From Alphaproteobacteria bacterium (GTDB lineage: Bacteria; Pseudomonadota; Alphaproteobacteria; UBA828): DNA of 5,060 nt. This document shows positions 4,683-5,060 of this stretch, one piece after another; the stretch's first letter is position 1; each line of letters opens with the position of its first letter. The notes below the pieces were generated by a model that saw only the letters and a list, made by a program, of their open reading frames with translations, made no database searches and was not told the DNA's origin. The position numbers and the translations under genes are program-made. The stretch lies in assembly GCA_030604165.1 (NCBI GenBank), contig JAUVWK010000234.1, positions 1 through 5,060 on the forward strand, in the 5' to 3' direction.

Positions 4683-5060
4683 ATGATTGATTCACGCTAC
4701 AAGCATTTCTTTCTGCTTCCCGCGCTTCTCACGCTGCTCGCGATCATCATCTTTCCCCTGGTCTACACCATCCGGCTCAGCTTCTCCGGCTGGGACGTCA
4801 ACTTTCCCGAACTGGACTCGATCGGCTGGGCTAACTACGCCCGCGTCCTGGTAGACGGTCGCTTCTGGGACTCGATGGGCACCCTCTACACGATGGTGTT
4901 CTTTTGCGTGCTCCTGGAATATGCGATGGGGTTCGCGCTCGCGTTGCTGCTCTGGAAGTAGGTAAAGGCGGGCCGCTTCTTTTGCGTGCTGTTCATCGTG
5001 CCGATGTGCGTCACGCCCGTCGTGATGGCCGTGGTGTGGCGCACCATCTTTCATGAAACC
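4683..5060 (+). pseudogene. ABC transporter permease (MalF/UgpA-like), interrupted by an in-frame TAG; partial at right edge
   Basis: ATG 4683 opens a typical CUT1 permease N-terminus: first membrane segment at about 9-31 (FFLLPALLTLLAIIIFPLVY), IRLSFSGWD (30-38), IGWANYARVLVDGRFWDSM (47-65) and a second segment at about 67-90 ending ALALLLWK. Codon 93 is TAG (4959-4961). The same frame then runs open for 33 codons to the edge (VKAGRFFCVLFIVP, then TPVVMAVVWRTIF), exactly the expected third segment, so no frame is lost. One base change from CAG (Gln) would explain the stop. The 92-residue product would have two membrane segments and, as the coupling motif lies much later in these permeases, should not form a working channel. 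No Shine-Dalgarno is obvious; translation may depend on read-through from the upstream gene. Alternatives are a base-call error or suppression. TAG ends three neighbouring genes normally, so genome-wide recoding is unlikely. Confidence 0.8.

Overview
This 5,060-base window looks like a GC-rich proteobacterial chromosome, most likely alphaproteobacterial. That is an inference from base composition, two perfect FNR/FixK-type boxes, a CUT1-type solute transport operon and the gene styles; no rRNA or other marker fixes the taxon.

Left part, minus strand (1-2868). The 5' part of a formyltransferase-fold gene runs off the left edge (start at 412). Upstream of it, 413-757 has no gene but holds two tandem TTGAT-N4-ATCAA boxes (598-611 and 620-633) inside a long dyad, and a strong leader hairpin (497-529). 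Next come two carboxyltransferase subunits of the KipA/KipI (AHS2/AHS1) families: AHS2 at 758-1732 and, upstream of it, AHS1 at 1999-2868. Their sequence signatures resemble the carboxyltransferase half of urea carboxylase more than 5-oxoprolinase PxpB/PxpC. No biotin carboxylase or biotin carrier protein is in view.

Between the two subunits sits a 269-bp MITE-like element (1733-2001) with 35-bp terminal inverted repeats and TA at both ends. Each half folds back on itself, so the whole element can form a symmetric three-armed cloverleaf. Each terminal repeat carries an inward-facing Shine-Dalgarno and ATG. The element is open for 82 codons on both strands. On the operon strand this frame ends in TAATG at the start of the AHS2 gene, the same junction that removal of the element would restore. 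This is the most unusual feature of the window.

Right part, plus strand (3021-5060). Across a 152-bp divergent intergenic region lies an ABC importer operon: a 525-residue secreted solute-binding protein, a hairpin with a T-run, then a MalF/UgpA-like permease. The permease frame is interrupted by an in-frame TAG at codon 93 and stays open afterwards to the window edge, so it looks like a nonsense-mutated gene or a sequence error.

How the parts may work together: the divergent layout suggests that an imported organic solute could be the substrate of a biotin-dependent carboxylase whose carboxyltransferase is encoded on the other strand. This is inference from gene order only; the substrate is not identifiable.
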